From NCBI GenBank assembly GCA_013180625.2, contig SNVD02010155.1:372001-436000 (forward strand): a stretch of DNA of 64,000 nucleotides. The letters run 5' to 3'. Shown here in pieces: positions 1 through 13,041 of this stretch (the stretch's first letter is position 1; every line of letters begins with the position of its first letter). The DNA comes from Boswellia sacra (lineage: Eukaryota; Streptophyta; Magnoliopsida; Sapindales; Burseraceae). The notes under the pieces were generated by a model. It was not told where the DNA came from, searched no databases, and saw only the letters and a program-made list of their open reading frames with translations. The position numbers were made by a program, and so were the translations under genes.

Positions 1-907
1 TTTGTTATTCACTGAATGCACCTCCTCTTCCTCCTCCTCGACCTTTCAGTAGGTAAACTAAACTATTTTGTTCAAACAAATCTTTTCACATTCTCTCTCT
101 TTCAGAATATATTTATTTTTGCTTTGTTGTGCTTCGCTGGTTCTGAGTGTTCTCAGTCAATCTGGTGAGAGAGAGAGGGGGGGTTTTTCGTAGATGTAGC
201 TAGCTGATTATTTACATTATTATAATAGCTGAAGAACATTGAACGTGCTCTTCTTTGTCTTCTTGCTTGTACTAAACACTTCACGCTTGGAGAGAACATG
301 ATTAGTGTGTTCTTTCCAGATTTTTTTTTTAAATAAGACTAAACTAAACTAAACTAAACCCATTTTTGGAATTTGAGCTGCTTTACATCTTTTGAGAGCC
401 ATGCCATGCTTATTTCTATGAATTTTTAGTCTTTCTTCTCTTTTTTGTGTTTTTGAGAAGAAGGGTCTACACTACTAGAGAGAGAGAGAGAGCGCTAGAG
501 AGCAAGGTAGGAAAAATATTTATTTATTTATTTTAGTGTCTTGGTTTTTATTTATTTATTTATTTTGTGTTTTTACTTTTTGGTTCTTGAATCACTCAAA
601 ACAATGCTGTAATGATATTTTTGGATGGAGTTTATCAGTAAGTTGCACCCTTTTCTTTAAAAAATAAATTTTTTTTGGTTGATAAATTGCAAGTACTTTA
701 AAGAAGGTTGTTTTATTTGTCTATTTTTTTTTAAATATATGTATAAATGTTATTTATTGATGTTGTTTTGTGGGATTTTTTTTCTAGCTTAGATATGACG
801 TGGGCATCTAGCAAAGAACAAGAAAAGATTGAGAAGGAGGTAGAACAAGAGGAAGAAGTGAAGTAGTAGTGTAGAGGAGTTTCTGTTCGTGTTAAAGTGT
901 TGAAGAG
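1..907 (+). promoter_or_regulatory. upstream region and leader of the cytokinin receptor gene
   Basis: This stretch has no protein-coding gene. It is rich in pyrimidine runs and GA runs, including (AG)n near 166-180 and 477-492, which are common in plant promoters and 5' leaders. A plausible 5'-UTR intron runs from an AAG|GTAGG donor at 507 to a CTAG acceptor ending at 787; this is inferred from splice consensus only. A short upstream ORF (795-866) lies just before the main start at 908. No convincing TATA box was found. Confidence 0.45.
795..866 (+). other. upstream ORF (23 codons) in receptor leader
   Basis: An ATG at 795 opens a 23-codon frame that ends with TAG at 864-866, followed directly by a second TAG. 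It lies 41 bases before the receptor start codon and in a different frame. The predicted peptide is rich in Glu and Lys. If the leader is transcribed and the preceding intron is spliced as proposed, ribosomes would meet this ATG first, so it could lower translation of the receptor. Function is inferred; only its position and length are seen. Confidence 0.4.
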
Positions 908-3900
908 ATGGGTTTGAAGATGCAAGGGAGCAGGTACCTCTCACTGGCTGTGAGAATGAATGAGCAAAAAGAGACTAAAAAAGGTTACACATTTATTCAG
1001 GCCAACAGGGCTTGGTTACCAAAGTTTCTTATGATCTGGGTTATGGTGATGGCACTTTTGGGCATGTCAATCTATAGATGGATGGATGCTGATAACAAAG
1101 TTAGGAGGAACGAATTGTTGGGGAGCATGTGTGATCAGCGGGCTAGAATGTTGCAAGATCAGTTTATTGTTAGTGTTAACCATGTTCATGCGCTTGCCAT
1201 TCTTGTCTCCACCTTTCATTACTTCAAGAATCCATCTGCTATTGATCAGGTTTCTGCACTCTCCTCTCTATTTTTTTTTTGTTTATTATTGTTATTATTA
1301 TTTTAAAAAATTAAGGTTCGAATAGTTTACATTCGGTTGGTTTGTGAGAAAATTCTGAAAAGAAAGGATTTTAGATTTGCACTTTTACTTTTGGTGTTAT
1401 TTGTTTCTCAGAAAAATAAAAAAATTCGTTTCTTGTTTAGATAATTGAAGAAAGAAAGGAAAAACGATTTTGGAATTTTATATTTGCTGCTAGCCTGCTT
1501 CTTGGCTTTTAAAGAAAATGATGAATTAAATTTAGCTAAATATTTATGCAAGGCTTGGTTAGACTCTTCCTTTAATTCTCTATGGAAAACAAATTGATTA
1601 GGTTGAAATTTAACATGGGATTTTTAATTTTCCTTGTAACTTTTGGGTGATTTGTTGTTGCATCAAATGCAGGAAACATTTGCAGAGTACACCGCCCGAA
1701 CATCTTTTGAGAGACCATTGATGAGTGGGGTTGGCTATGCACAAAGAGTGATTGATTCAGAAAGGGAGAAATTTGAAAGAGAGAATGGGTGGACCATAAG
1801 GACAATGGAGAGGGAACCTTCCCCTGTGCGAGATGAATATGCGCCAGTCATATTCTCTCAAGAAACTGTTTCTTATATTGAATCACTTGACATGATGTCT
1901 GGGGAGGTACATTACCAAATTTGTGAACTTCAAGTTTCTTACGAAGTTTCGTTCCAACTTTCCAGTATGCTATATACTTTTGTTGCTTAAATGGACATGT
2001 AATTTCTGCATTGCTTGTTGTAGGAGGACAGAGAAAACATTATGAGGGCTAGAGCTACTGGGAAAGCAGTTCTAACAAGACCCTTTAGACTGTTGGGTTC
2101 TCATCATCTTGGTGTGGTGTTGACAATTCCTGTTTATAAGTCCAAGCTACCGCCAAAGCCTACTGTAGAAGAGCGCATTGCAGCAACTGCAGGGTAAGTG
2201 TTTACTTTCTATTTTGAGAACTGGTGTCTATAGAATATTTAGTGGTTCGCCTTTTATTAGACCTTCCATATATCAGAGTTGGGGAAAGATTGATTGGAAA
2301 ATGAAATGTAGGAGTCTAATGCAAAACAGAACAGTTTCACATTGCATGAGAGGTTTAAAAAATTTTTTACATGGAACTGGAAGATGCTTCCTTCAGATAT
2401 GTTGAACGGTTATGTTCTTGCTCACATTTTAAAATTTGTTAAGAGGGCTTTTGTACATTATTACTCATTTATTTTGTACTTTAAATATACTGGCAAAGTT
2501 AATTAGGTCACTTTGATTTGAAGAAAGAGTGGAGCTATTTAACCCCCACTTATTTCAAGGTGCATGGCTCCAAAATTTTTTACTTGCAATTTCCCTCAAT
2601 TGAATTCTTTTTGAAGCATTTTCTGTTACAACACTCATTTGGAGTAATTTGACTGGCCCAAATTCCGAAATTAAAATTTCTCATTTTATGATCAACTAAA
2701 ATTTTAAAATGACTGCAAATAAAATCCTTGTCAAATTTTTGGAAAGTCGTTGTTAGTGTTTAGTATGACCTGATAACCGATTGTAAACTCCAGGTAATTT
2801 CTTTAAAACCTGGGCTTAGATGCCATGCTAGTTACCATTTAATCCAAAACCGTAAGCTGCCCAGCAGTAGTGCTAAAACTCTCTGAAGTGTTAACATTGT
2901 CTATGCTGTCTAGTGAGATAATCCGTTCGGCCAGAACCATTGTTTATTTGTCTGCTGCACAACCATTACGTTCCTGCACTTAAAACAGTGTCATATTAAA
3001 GCCACTACCATCTTTATGTAGTGGAGTCAACAACATTCTACCACCTTTGTTTCTATGTTGACACAACTATTGATTTGTTTTTGCCATACCAGAACCTCCG
3101 CTGGATTTGCTGCTACTTCCAACACAACTGGTCTTGTTTTTTTAATGATTTTATGATTGAGGATTGCTTTGTGAATGGATAATTATGTTTACATTCACAT
3201 GTATCATAGATTTGTTGTTTAGTTTTCGGACATTTTTGAACCTAAGCTAGGTTCATACTTGGTCCTGGCTGATTAGTCTTTGAGGTTAGCATCCCTTGAA
3301 AAGCATTATGAAGTCTTCCTACTTCTAAAAAGAAACAGAAGCATTGGCTTCTATTATCTCAAGGAAAAGTTATTTAATTGTTGATGTGGAAGTTTTAGAT
3401 GCCTGTTAGTTTAAATTGATATTCTGATTTGGAGCAGATACCTCGGTGGAGCCTTTGATGTTGAGTCCCTTGTGGAGAATTTGCTTGGGCAACTTGCTGG
3501 TAATCAAGCAATTTTGGTTAATGTATACGATGTCACCAACTCTTCAGATCCCTTAATCATGTATGGCCACCAAAATCAAGATGGTGACACATCTCTTTTG
3601 CATGAGAGCAAGCTTGATTTTGGAGATCCATTCAGGAAACATGAGATGATATGCAGGCAAGTGCATATACATATTGATTATTTTTCAAACAATTCTGGGG
3701 TTTTTTCATGCATGTATTTATTATATTGAATTCTGAGCAGATATCTTCAAAAGGCACCTACAGCATGGACGGCACTCACCACCGCGTTCTTGTTCTTTGT
3801 GATTGGATTATTAGTAGGTTATATCTTATATGGTGCAGCAATTCACATTGTTAAAGTCGAGGATGATTTCCAAGAAATGCAGGAATTGAAAAGTCGAGCT

Positions 3901-6900
3901 GAAGCAGCTGATGTTGCTAAATCCCAGGTATTATATCTGATATGTTTTTGGAGGACCAGTTCACCTTTATGGCCAAATGACAACTTTTCCATGCCTAATT
4001 TTCTTGTGATTTTGATGTCAGTTTCTAGCTACTGTATCTCATGAAATAAGGACACCCATGAATGGCATCCTTGGTATGTTCTAAATGTTTTTAGAAGTCT
4101 TTTGGTCTTAAACATAACTACATCTTTGTTATTTGGAATCCCTTCTAATCAGGGATGCAAACACATCTTGTGTGATTGCAGGAATGCTTGCTTTGCTTCT
4201 ACATACAGACTTAAGTTCCACTCAAAGAGATTATGCTCAAACTGCTCAAGCTTGTGGAAAGGCACTGATAACATTAATAAATGAGGTGCTTGACCGGGCA
4301 AAAATTGAAGCTCGCAAGTTAGACCTAGAAAATCTCCCATTCAACATAAGATCAATACTTGATGATGTCCTCTCTTTATTTTCTGAGAAGTCTAGACACA
4401 AGGGCATTGAGGTAAGTCTTTCTTGGGTATCCGAGTTTATTTATGGGATGAAACGACTCAAATCATGGCTCTAGCTTTATCAATACTGATACGTTTTAGA
4501 AAACTCATTTGAATCCATTTTTTTTCTTACCAATTGTCAACAAAAACCCACGTCTAAAAATTGGAAAGAGAAAAACAATTAAGGACATGCTCAGTTTTCG
4601 AGCATGGGGTTTTCTGGTCTAAGTGTATATCTTGTCTTTAACATGAACCATTTTCCCTCGTTAATCATTTGAAAGGAAAGGCTTAAAGAAGCTACATGAT
4701 ATTTTTGCTCTTCACACTGTGTTGCTATGTTAAGTATGATCTTGTGGTTTAGGAAGTAACTGCTATGTGTATTTTTATTTTCAAAATGACTAATTAATGT
4801 TTCTTTTTTCCTCCCTTTCCTTTTAAATCTCTGGGTGTCTGGACACCTGTGGATCATGGCTATTGATATGTAATCAAATGGGGACATGAAGCTGGCGGTG
4901 TATGTATCTGAAAAAGTTCCAGAGTTTCTTGTAGGGGATCCAGGAAGATTCAGACAGATTATCACAAATCTTGTGGGCAACTCAGTAAAAGTGAGTAAAT
5001 TGTTTTAGATATAATTGGATTCACATTAATAGAATATTGCAAAATTCTCTTGGTACTATTGTATAATCATATTGTTGTCTGTCTACTGCATTGATGAAGT
5101 TTTGTGGGACCCAAATGCAATGACACACAAAAAAAGAGTTACAGGGGAGGCACTTGCCCTCCAAACACTTAAAATTATTTTTGTTTTTAACGTACTGAAG
5201 TGGTCCCTTTTGATATTAATCTTCTCTTAAATTTACCCAATTTTAAAAGCTAAAATGCATTGATTTAATTTATTCTTTTGCTGCCTCTATAGTTTGGATT
5301 GGAAAAGTAAGTGAGAATACCAGACAATAGCTTAAGCCACATGACTGTTGACCTTCAATGCATAAGTAACAGTATTCCATAAAGAAGTATGATGTGTTAT
5401 CAAGTAAACTTGGTTTTGATATGGTGATCTTATAAATATGCTTTTCTTCAAAAGAGAATGCTTTAAATGTATGCAAAGGTCATTATTTGATTGCTCCCAT
5501 TTATTTGATCTATAAATTTAGTTTTTTTCTTAATGAAATGGGAAAATTTTTATGAAATTCCTTTAAACATCGTCTCTTTGGTAGATATACAGAATATAAA
5601 TTGTGCATTCTTTATTTTTCTAGGTTTGCTGTAAATGATCCATTATTTCCTTAAAATTTTTACTGTATAAAAATTAAAGAACTTAAATGCACAATCGTAA
5701 TTTTAGTTAAAAATATTATTGATACAACTCTCACACCAAGGATAATTTTAAATGGGGTAAACCTTCAATAGTGGGCTCTTTTTGTTTATTTATTAATTTT
5801 TAATAGATGGTATGTACATTGGAATTTATAAAAATTGTAAGAGATCATACATCTTATGATCTGGAATGACAAACTTATAACATTGACTAGAAAATATGCA
5901 ATAATATGAGTGGTAACATAGAATGTATGGGATCAAAGTATTGTGTGTCTTTACATTTGATATTAGTCTTATTGTTCAGTGTTGGATTCCCCAAATTGAC
6001 TTCCCTCTACATCACTGCCCTGATAAATTTCATAACTTAAAACACTGCATCAATTGGGTTAAGATGAATTGCATAACTTGAACACTGCATCATTTGGGTT
6101 AATTTCCTGCCATGATAGCCTTTCTTACCTTTGAAAATTGACTTCTTGATAGTTGATATTAATGATATCAAGTTTTTGTCAGTTCACTGAACGAGGGCAT
6201 ATATTTGTGAAAGTACATTTAGCTGGACAGTCAAAGGCCAATATGGGTGTGAAAGATGAATCGTTTGTCAACAGAAAGTCGGATGAAGGTAACAAATCTG
6301 GTACCAATGAGTATACCTTAAGTGGTTTTGAAGCGGCCGATGAACGGAACAGTTGGGAATATTTTAGACATTTAATTGCTGATGACAATTTGCAACCTAA
6401 TGCTTCATTTATAAACATGAAAGAAGCTAATGAAACCTCAGAGGATGTCACCTTGATGGTATGTGTGGAGGACACAGGAATTGGGATCCCTTTATCCGCC
6501 CAGGATAGAGTTTTCATGCCCTTCATGCAGGCTGACAGTTCAACCTCTAGAAATTATGGAGGAACTGGTATAGGCTTAAGCATCAGTAAGTGTCTGGTTG
6601 AGCTAATGCGTGGTCAGATAAGCTTTGTAAGCCGCCCTAAGGTTGGGAGCACATTTTCATTCACTGCTGTTTTTTCGAAGTGCAAGAGAAATGCATTAAT
6701 CAACATAAAAAAAGCCAATTCTGAGGATTTGCCTCTTGGTTATAAAGGATTGAAAGCATTTGTAGTTGATAGAAAACCAGTCAGAGCTTCCATCACACAA
6801 TACCATTTAAAGAGGCTTGGCATCATGTCTGAAGTTGTTACGGACATCAAGTTGCTGACTACCATGCCTGGGTAAGTTTTTCTACCAATTGGAATCCTTC

Positions 6901-8967
6901 TGATTGTGAGCAAATTTAAGAAATCCCAATGAATACTAGAAACCACACTTTGACTTATGGCACCTTGGTAATCTTTGCCTTTTGGCTTGATCTCAAGGTG
7001 ACCATGTAAATAATTTCTTTTCTTAATGCCACTGCTTATAATGTCTGTAGGGGAAGACTATTTACTATATTAATTTGCACTACATTATTACAATATATAT
7101 ATTTTTTTTAAATTAAAAAAATTGACTGTCCTGTTTTATGCTGTTGATCTACCTTATTACTTGCTCATGTTAGAAGTGGTAATTGAGATTAAAATTTCAA
7201 AGTAGGCATAAACTAGTTTTTATTTATTTCTTGGAGAATTTCTCAGAGTTAGTAGCAGAAAAATTTCCCTTATTCATCAATTCTCTACACTTTTTTTTTT
7301 TTTTTTTGTAATTCTGTTTTTCTTTGGTGGATTCAAGTATATACATTTGTATTCTTTGTCATACTAGGAAATTGGTTGTTCATTCTGTTAAGAGGAACAA
7401 ATAAGCCGAACAAAATGAGACTCAAATTCTTCTTGAAATTGTAAAAGTGAATGTTTTTAGAGCCAGGAACTTCTAGTTTTGTTGACAAACTTTTTTTGAG
7501 GGTTGTATAGAAAGAAATAGGGAGACAGAATCAATACGATTCCTGTCAGACAAGTCTGCAAGCAGTTTCACAAAAAATTCTATGAGAACAAAATTCCCAC
7601 TAATATACTGAAGAAATGAAGCCCTGCCTTTATAATACATTCAACAAATATGATTGAGCTTACTGATTTGGTGTTACTTCACTGAATTTGGCAGATACGC
7701 TATCCAGTCTGATATGATTCTAGTTGAGAAGGATAATTGGCTCTCTAGCGACGATGGTTCTTCTAATGGACAGTTCTTTGATTTGATACAGAATGGGAAT
7801 GTCTTAAAGTTGCCTAAGCTGATTCTTCTTGCAACCAATATTAGTAATGATGAACTTGAAAAAGCAAAGGCGGCTGGTTTTTCTGATACTGTCATCATAA
7901 AACCTTTAAGAGCCAGTATGATAGCTGCCTGTCTTCAACAGATACTTAGTGTGGAGAAGAAGAAGCAACCAGGGAAAGTCGTGCCAAATGAACCCCGATT
8001 ACTTCATTCCTTGCTCTGTGGCAGGAAAATTTTGGTGGTTGATGACAATATGGTAAACCGTAGAGTTGCTGCAGGTGCACTGAAAAAGTTTGGGGCTGAT
8101 GTAGTGTGCGCTGAAAGTGGTGAAAAAGCACTGAAGTTGCTTCAACTACCTCACAGTTTTGATGCCTGTTTCATGGATATTCAGATGCCAGAAATGGATG
8201 GGTATGTCTCGTATTCTTTGAAAGACCATTAGTTCATCATCATATTGTTTTCCTCTGTTGTCTGAAAAGCCTTTTTAAGTTTTAAGAAATATAGGAAGTG
8301 TTGATGCTTCTGTTTACATGGCTTTTATCTAACCAAATATAATGCTATCTGTTCCAAGTTGCGATTTTTTACTTTTGGAGTAAAAGAAGTAACAACATAT
8401 TGAATAATTTCTTCTGCTTCAATTTTATAAAGACTAGCTACTAGGTGTATCTTAAAGATTAATGCTATAATATTCAGAGGTTTTCTGGGTTTATTAATAT
8501 ATTGGAATTGATGCTTCTTTATGCTTCAATCTTAAAATTTCTAATTATTTTCTAAGATAATTTTTTTTTTGTTCAGATTTCTTGCGAATATGGATGTTCT
8601 AATCCCTCTTTATAATTGTAGTACATTTGTGATGTACAAAGAGCATCAATGGAGGATTTATCCAGCTTTATGTATTTGTTTTTGTCTTTTCAGGTTTGAG
8701 GCAACGCGTAGAATTCGGGAGATGGAGAGCAAGTTAAATGAGCAGCAGCTGCTAAATGGTGAATTAACAGTTGATAGCAGTGGCGAAGAAGCTGAGTGGC
8801 ACATGCCAATATTAGCAATGACAGCTGATGTGATTCATGCTACAATGGAGGAGTGCCTGAAATGTGGGATGGACGGCTACGTCTCAAAGCCCTTTGATGA
8901 AGAAAATCTTTATAAAGAGGTTGCTAGGTTTTTCAAATCCGAACCTAAGCCTAACTCAAACTCCTAA
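908..8967 (+). CDS. AHK4: cytokinin receptor hybrid histidine kinase (AHK4/CRE1/WOL type)
   Basis: Membrane sensor kinase that binds cytokinin through its CHASE domain and starts a His-Asp phosphorelay to HPt proteins and response regulators. Exons: 908-1249, 1673-1906, 2024-2193, 3438-3656, 3741-3927, 4022-4073, 4182-4411, 4892-4990, 6183-6871, 7695-8201, 8694-8967. They join in frame to 3003 nt (1000 residues), somewhat shorter at the N-terminus than Arabidopsis AHK4. Order: TM1 about 39-57, CHASE about 100-320, TM2 about 334-356, HisKA with phosphorylated His391 in SHEIRTPMNG, HATPase with N-box Asn504/508, DTGIGIP 608-614 and GGTGIGL 637-643, a receiver-like domain lacking the phospho-Asp, then a true receiver (Asp857/858, phospho-Asp902, Lys975). 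The start at 908 has a good ATGG context; Met6 or Met17 are alternatives. Oddities: a GC donor in intron 4 and Arg instead of the usual Gly in KIEA-R-KLDLE. Confidence 0.95.
3657..3740 (+). other. GC-AG intron 4 of the receptor gene
   Basis: The exon before this intron ends ...TGCAG and the intron begins GCAAGT. The following exon begins ATATCTT after a CAG acceptor. Joining at the GC donor gives the conserved Arg-Tyr-Leu-Gln-Lys reading (split codon AG|A, Arg322). The nearest GT downstream (3661) would shift the frame. AG|GCAAGT is the standard strong form of the minor GC donor class, so this 84-nt intron is best read as GC-AG, spliced by the major spliceosome. Confidence 0.88.
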
Positions 8968-11460
8968 ATTTGAGTTTCCAAGGCCTCCTGAGGTTATCCT
9001 TCAAGTCTGAAAAACGTAGTGGGTCTACAGTGCTTGCAAATTTTGATATATATTCAGCTGGTGTAGTTCAGTTTTTCCGCAATGAGGCACTCTCAGCTCT
9101 TGGTTTCCTTGGAGTTCCAGGCTTTTCTTTACAGATAAGCTACCAAGCTCAGGTTATTGCAGTCTTTTCTAACCAACTTATATTAACATGATTAGAAGGC
9201 GGTTAAATGTATACGAATGCAAACCCTGCATCTCCACCCTCTTATATGTATAGATTTCCTTAGATGTTGTGGGAGTTAGAAGGTGTAAATCTATTTTTGA
9301 ATTGCTTTTTGTGGAGAGAGGGTGATTAATACCTTCACTTGTACAATTGTCTGTTGTAAGACTTGGTCACTAGACATTTCATAATTTAACTTAGTAGAGT
9401 GAAACAATTTGCATGTGTAGAGCCCTTTTGAAATTTCAGCATTCAGCAAACGATTTTACAACATTTTCGAATTTCAGAATTCATTAAACGGTTTTAGGTT
9501 TAAAACGGTTCAAGATGTCTTATTCAAGCGAAGAAGTGGATCCAGGTACCTGTGAAGCTTACCTTTGGGTTGATGATTGGTTAGCGTAAGATGCAAACAT
9601 TTTTCTTTTCAGTGTGGCATGGTTCTTTTTTTTTTTTTTTAATTTTCTTTTTAAGTCAAGATCTTAAATACAAGGACTTGAATTATGAACTTGGCGAAGA
9701 AATTTCTTTCACTACTGTTAGCTTTTAATAATTATTAATCTACTACATTTATACTAGGTTTATGAAAATAAGAGGAAAGATATAATTCACTAATAAATTT
9801 TAAGGATAGGTTGTGTATAATAAAAATTGACTGTAAATAGTATGGGTTGAATATGAAAAATCAAGAAGCTTAAGCGCGAGGCAAAACACTCATTATACAC
9901 AATGAATTGTTCAAATGGGCCAAATGTTTTGGGTTGTCCAGCAAGGCCTTCTAAGGGAATTTCAGCATTCCACGATTTTGGTTTTAGGTACAAAAATTAA
10001 TTTACGTGCGAATAGAAATAAAAGTACGGATATTTATTTAAAATCAATAAAAAATTTAGTTTCAAAAAGATCAAATATCAAAAATTGTTATTGTGATTTC
10101 AATGGATAAAATTGAAAATCAGATTAAACCGATAGGACATCATTATCATTCATTTATGATGATTATATTAATTTTATCAAGACTAATCGTTATTGAAATG
10201 AGTGTGACATTTATAGATACTACCTTGGTTAATTTAAAGGTTGGTTTTTTAATTGTAAGATGGGTTTAACAGGTTTTATGACCAAATACTAACGTTTAGA
10301 TTGAGGATTTGGAGATTGAGTAAAAGAGGGAAAAAAAAAAGGTTAAAATCAAAGGAAAAAAATTGTTTAAATGTTTCATTGGTTTTAGTATTTATATATT
10401 CTCTAGAATTTGAAATAATTTCCTTCAAATTTGATAGCATCGAGTATTTTTGTAGTGTAAAAGTTTAAGACTGGGTCTACTATAATCTAATGATGTTCTT
10501 CAAAAACCTTTGATCTCAATGAAAACAACAATTGATATATTGTTTCTGATACATGACAAAATAATACGATGTTTTATACAACTATATAATTCAATTATGA
10601 TTCAATTTCAATTTAAAAATTGGGACAAGTAAATTATTTCCCTTTGATATAATTCTTTTTATTCTTTATTCAAGCACCAAGTTAAGTTGATTTGTGTGAC
10701 ATATTAGAGAATGAAAATACTAAAGTTAAGCGTGTGGCAAACTTAATGTACGTTAACAAAACTATAAAGGGAAGATTTTATGGAATCAAAGGTCTTAATT
10801 TATATATAGCTGCAGAATTCAACAAGCATAAGATCTCCCAAAACTTTCATTTGGTCCTATCTTCTTGGATTTAAGCTTATTTCTCTTCGTAACAAAGAGA
10901 GAAGCTTTCAATATGTTCATCCAATTATATAATTCCATAATTATTGAAAGCATATTCTTGCATTTTGTAATCTTGCTAAGAAGAAAGATGTTGAATTTCA
11001 ACAAACACGTTCGGACATTCTCAGCTGCATGAAGATAAAATTGGGACTATCATTTAGCTCTAATAAATGCTATTGGTCCATATCAGTGACTCATTCACCC
11101 AATTAAAACTTTTTAATGCTCTATCACACAATAACTTGCACACCATGGAGATATCATTTAGTTTTTGACCCCTCTTAAATTGATCATCTAACCTTGACAA
11201 AGGCCAAAATTGATGAGTCATGACCATTAATCTTTATTATTATTATTTTTTTCTTTTGGCTTAACCAAATGAGCGTAGTAACAAAATACATATATGAACA
11301 TTAATCTAAAAAGTCTTGATTACAGCAACATATATTATCTTACGATATGAATTTTTCTTAGGATTAAATTCTTTTTTTTTTTAAGTTGCAATTATGGATG
11401 ATACTGAACCATCATTGAAATTAAAAAGTCTAAATTGGCATTCAGTATCTTCAGAGACAT
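8968..11460. other. 3' UTR and intergenic spacer
   Basis: Roughly the first 400 bases are the probable 3' UTR of the receptor gene; no single poly(A) signal stands out. The rest is AT-rich, with T runs and no ORF that resembles a protein. Nothing else recognised until the TATA box of the EG45-like gene at 11462. Confidence 0.5.
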
Positions 11461-11461
11461 C

Positions 11462-11468
11462 TATAAAT
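11462..11468 (+). promoter_or_regulatory. TATA box of EG45-like gene 1
   Basis: TATAAAT in the context CATCTATAAATAGC, 109 bases before the start codon. The same CATCTATAAATAGC context precedes EG45-like gene 2 (27782), although the surrounding sequences have diverged. The conservation supports it as the core promoter. Confidence 0.7.
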
Positions 11469-11576
11469 AGCTCTTTTGTCCAAGCTATTATCACCATTAA
11501 TCCTAGCCCCCTCACTAACGATCGAGCATTAATATATAGAGTGAGCGCAGCTTCTGTAGCAGAAGAGATACTAGCA

Positions 11577-12363
11577 ATGGCAGCAGCAATGCGTCAGGTG
11601 TTCTTCTTAGCTATAATATCAGCGGCCTTTTGCTTATTTTCGAAGGAAGCAATTGCCGATTCAGGGACTGCAACTTTCTATACTCCTCCATACGTTCGTA
11701 AGTCTGATTGAACTTGCTAACAATAGCTAGATTAATCAAATATTCAAGATAGTGTTTACTTTCTCTTGAACTTTTCATTGTTAGTTAATTTATTTGATCA
11801 TTATATATAGTACATTTTTTCTGCATCAAATTGTTAATATAATATAATAATAAGATACTGGAGTAGTGGTTATTTGCCATCGTTAATGTTTCACTATTTC
11901 CTTTGCAATGTTTTATGCAGCTTCTTCTTGTAATGGTTTTCAAAATGATGGGGTGATGATTGCGGCAGCAAGCGATGCAATCTGGGACAACCGAGCTGCT
12001 TGTGGCAGGATGTACAAGGTTACATGCACAGGCGGAACAAATAAGGGAGTACCCCAACCCTGCAGAGGATCAGGCTCCGTGGTTGTGAAAATTGTTGACT
12101 TCTGCCCTCCACCTGCTTGCCGTGGTACCATTGACTTGTCTCAAGAAGCTTTTGCTTCCATTGCTGACCCTGCTGCTGGAAAGATCGACATATCGTTTGA
12201 ACTGTAAGTTTAACATATAGAAATACATAATTAATAATTTTCTAGGAAATATATATTAGGGTATCAACTAGCTTTGAACAAATATCTTACATATATATAT
12301 ATATATAAGATATTTCTTCATCTATTTTCTTTAAATTAACTGCTTTTCTGTTGTAGTGTTTGA
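11577..12363 (+). CDS. EG45-like domain protein / plant natriuretic peptide-like, copy 1
   Basis: Small secreted protein with one double-psi beta-barrel domain (expansin domain 1 / kiwellin superfamily). Plant natriuretic peptide relatives act in the apoplast on water and ion balance; the role of this member is inferred from family only. Exons 11577-11697, 11921-12203 and 12357-12363 join to 411 nt (136 residues). Residues 1-27 form a signal peptide (hydrophobic VFFLAIISAAFCLF, cleavage likely after AIA). Domain signatures are GTATFYTPPY near the new N-terminus, MIAAASDAIWDN, six Cys in the mature part, and GTIDLSQEAFASIAD. The last coding exon is only 7 nt and ends Leu-Val-stop. Without that splice, translation would stop at 12205-12207, one residue shorter. 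Odd point: WDN-R-AACG, where the family normally has Gly. A copia element sits 273 bases after the stop. Confidence 0.88.
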
Positions 12364-12636
12364 AGTGTCAAAGGGTTTCACAATTGGCCTGAGTAATGCA
12401 TGGAATCAGCCAAATGAAGAATATGGTGTTTCAATTTGAAGCACAAGAGTTATTTTAATTTGGAGTTTGATGTTTGAGTTTCGTCTTTTGTTTCTTATTC
12501 TGCATATAAGCATATATATTTGCAGTTGCTGGCAGTACTTTTAGTTGCTGATTGACTGCCAAAATGTGTATATATAAATAAGAAAGTAATTTGGTACTGT
12601 TTATTCTGAAAAGAAAATGAATGAAAAGCTGTCTTA

Positions 12637-13041
12637 TTTTATAAGTTAAGTGAATAAAAGTATGGATTGGTATAAGTGGTATAATGAAGGTTACTTATAT
12701 GTAATATAAGTAACAAAAGGAGGTGAAGGAAATGTGAATTACTTTTAGAATGCAAAGCAAAATAATGGTAGAAATAAAGAAAGAAGAAAGAAGGAGAAAT
12801 GAGAGGATTTCCTTGTTCTATTATTCTTCATCCCACATTACAAGTGTTTGATGCCTATTTATATAGGTGTATGGCTTCCTATTTGCATAAATAAAATAAT
12901 TGTGCTTAAAATAAAACAATTTAAATATGACACATATTTAAGTAATAACTCCACTTACAAGTAAGTAGTGACTCCACTAATATGCAAGTGGTAACTCCAC
13001 TAATATGCAAGTGGTAGTAAATCCACTCACATTTTATAACA
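12637..13041 (-). repeat. 3' LTR of copia element 1
   Basis: 405 bp; in the element's sense this is the downstream LTR. It matches 18524-18951 almost base for base, except that it has three rather than four copies of a 23-bp unit (ACTCCACT...AAGTGGT type) close to the TGTTA end. Its outer edge abuts the TCTTA target duplication, only 273 bp downstream of EG45-like gene 1, so LTR transcription signals lie close to that gene's 3' end. Confidence 0.93.

Noticed and set aside
6179..6526. 115-codon antisense frame across the receptor's HATPase exon
   Set aside because: Mirror of a highly conserved coding exon; the sense protein explains the open frame.
12940..13020. Short spaced repeats that might suggest a CRISPR-like array
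   Set aside because: They are 23-bp tandem units without spacers inside a plant LTR; CRISPR arrays do not occur in plant nuclear DNA.
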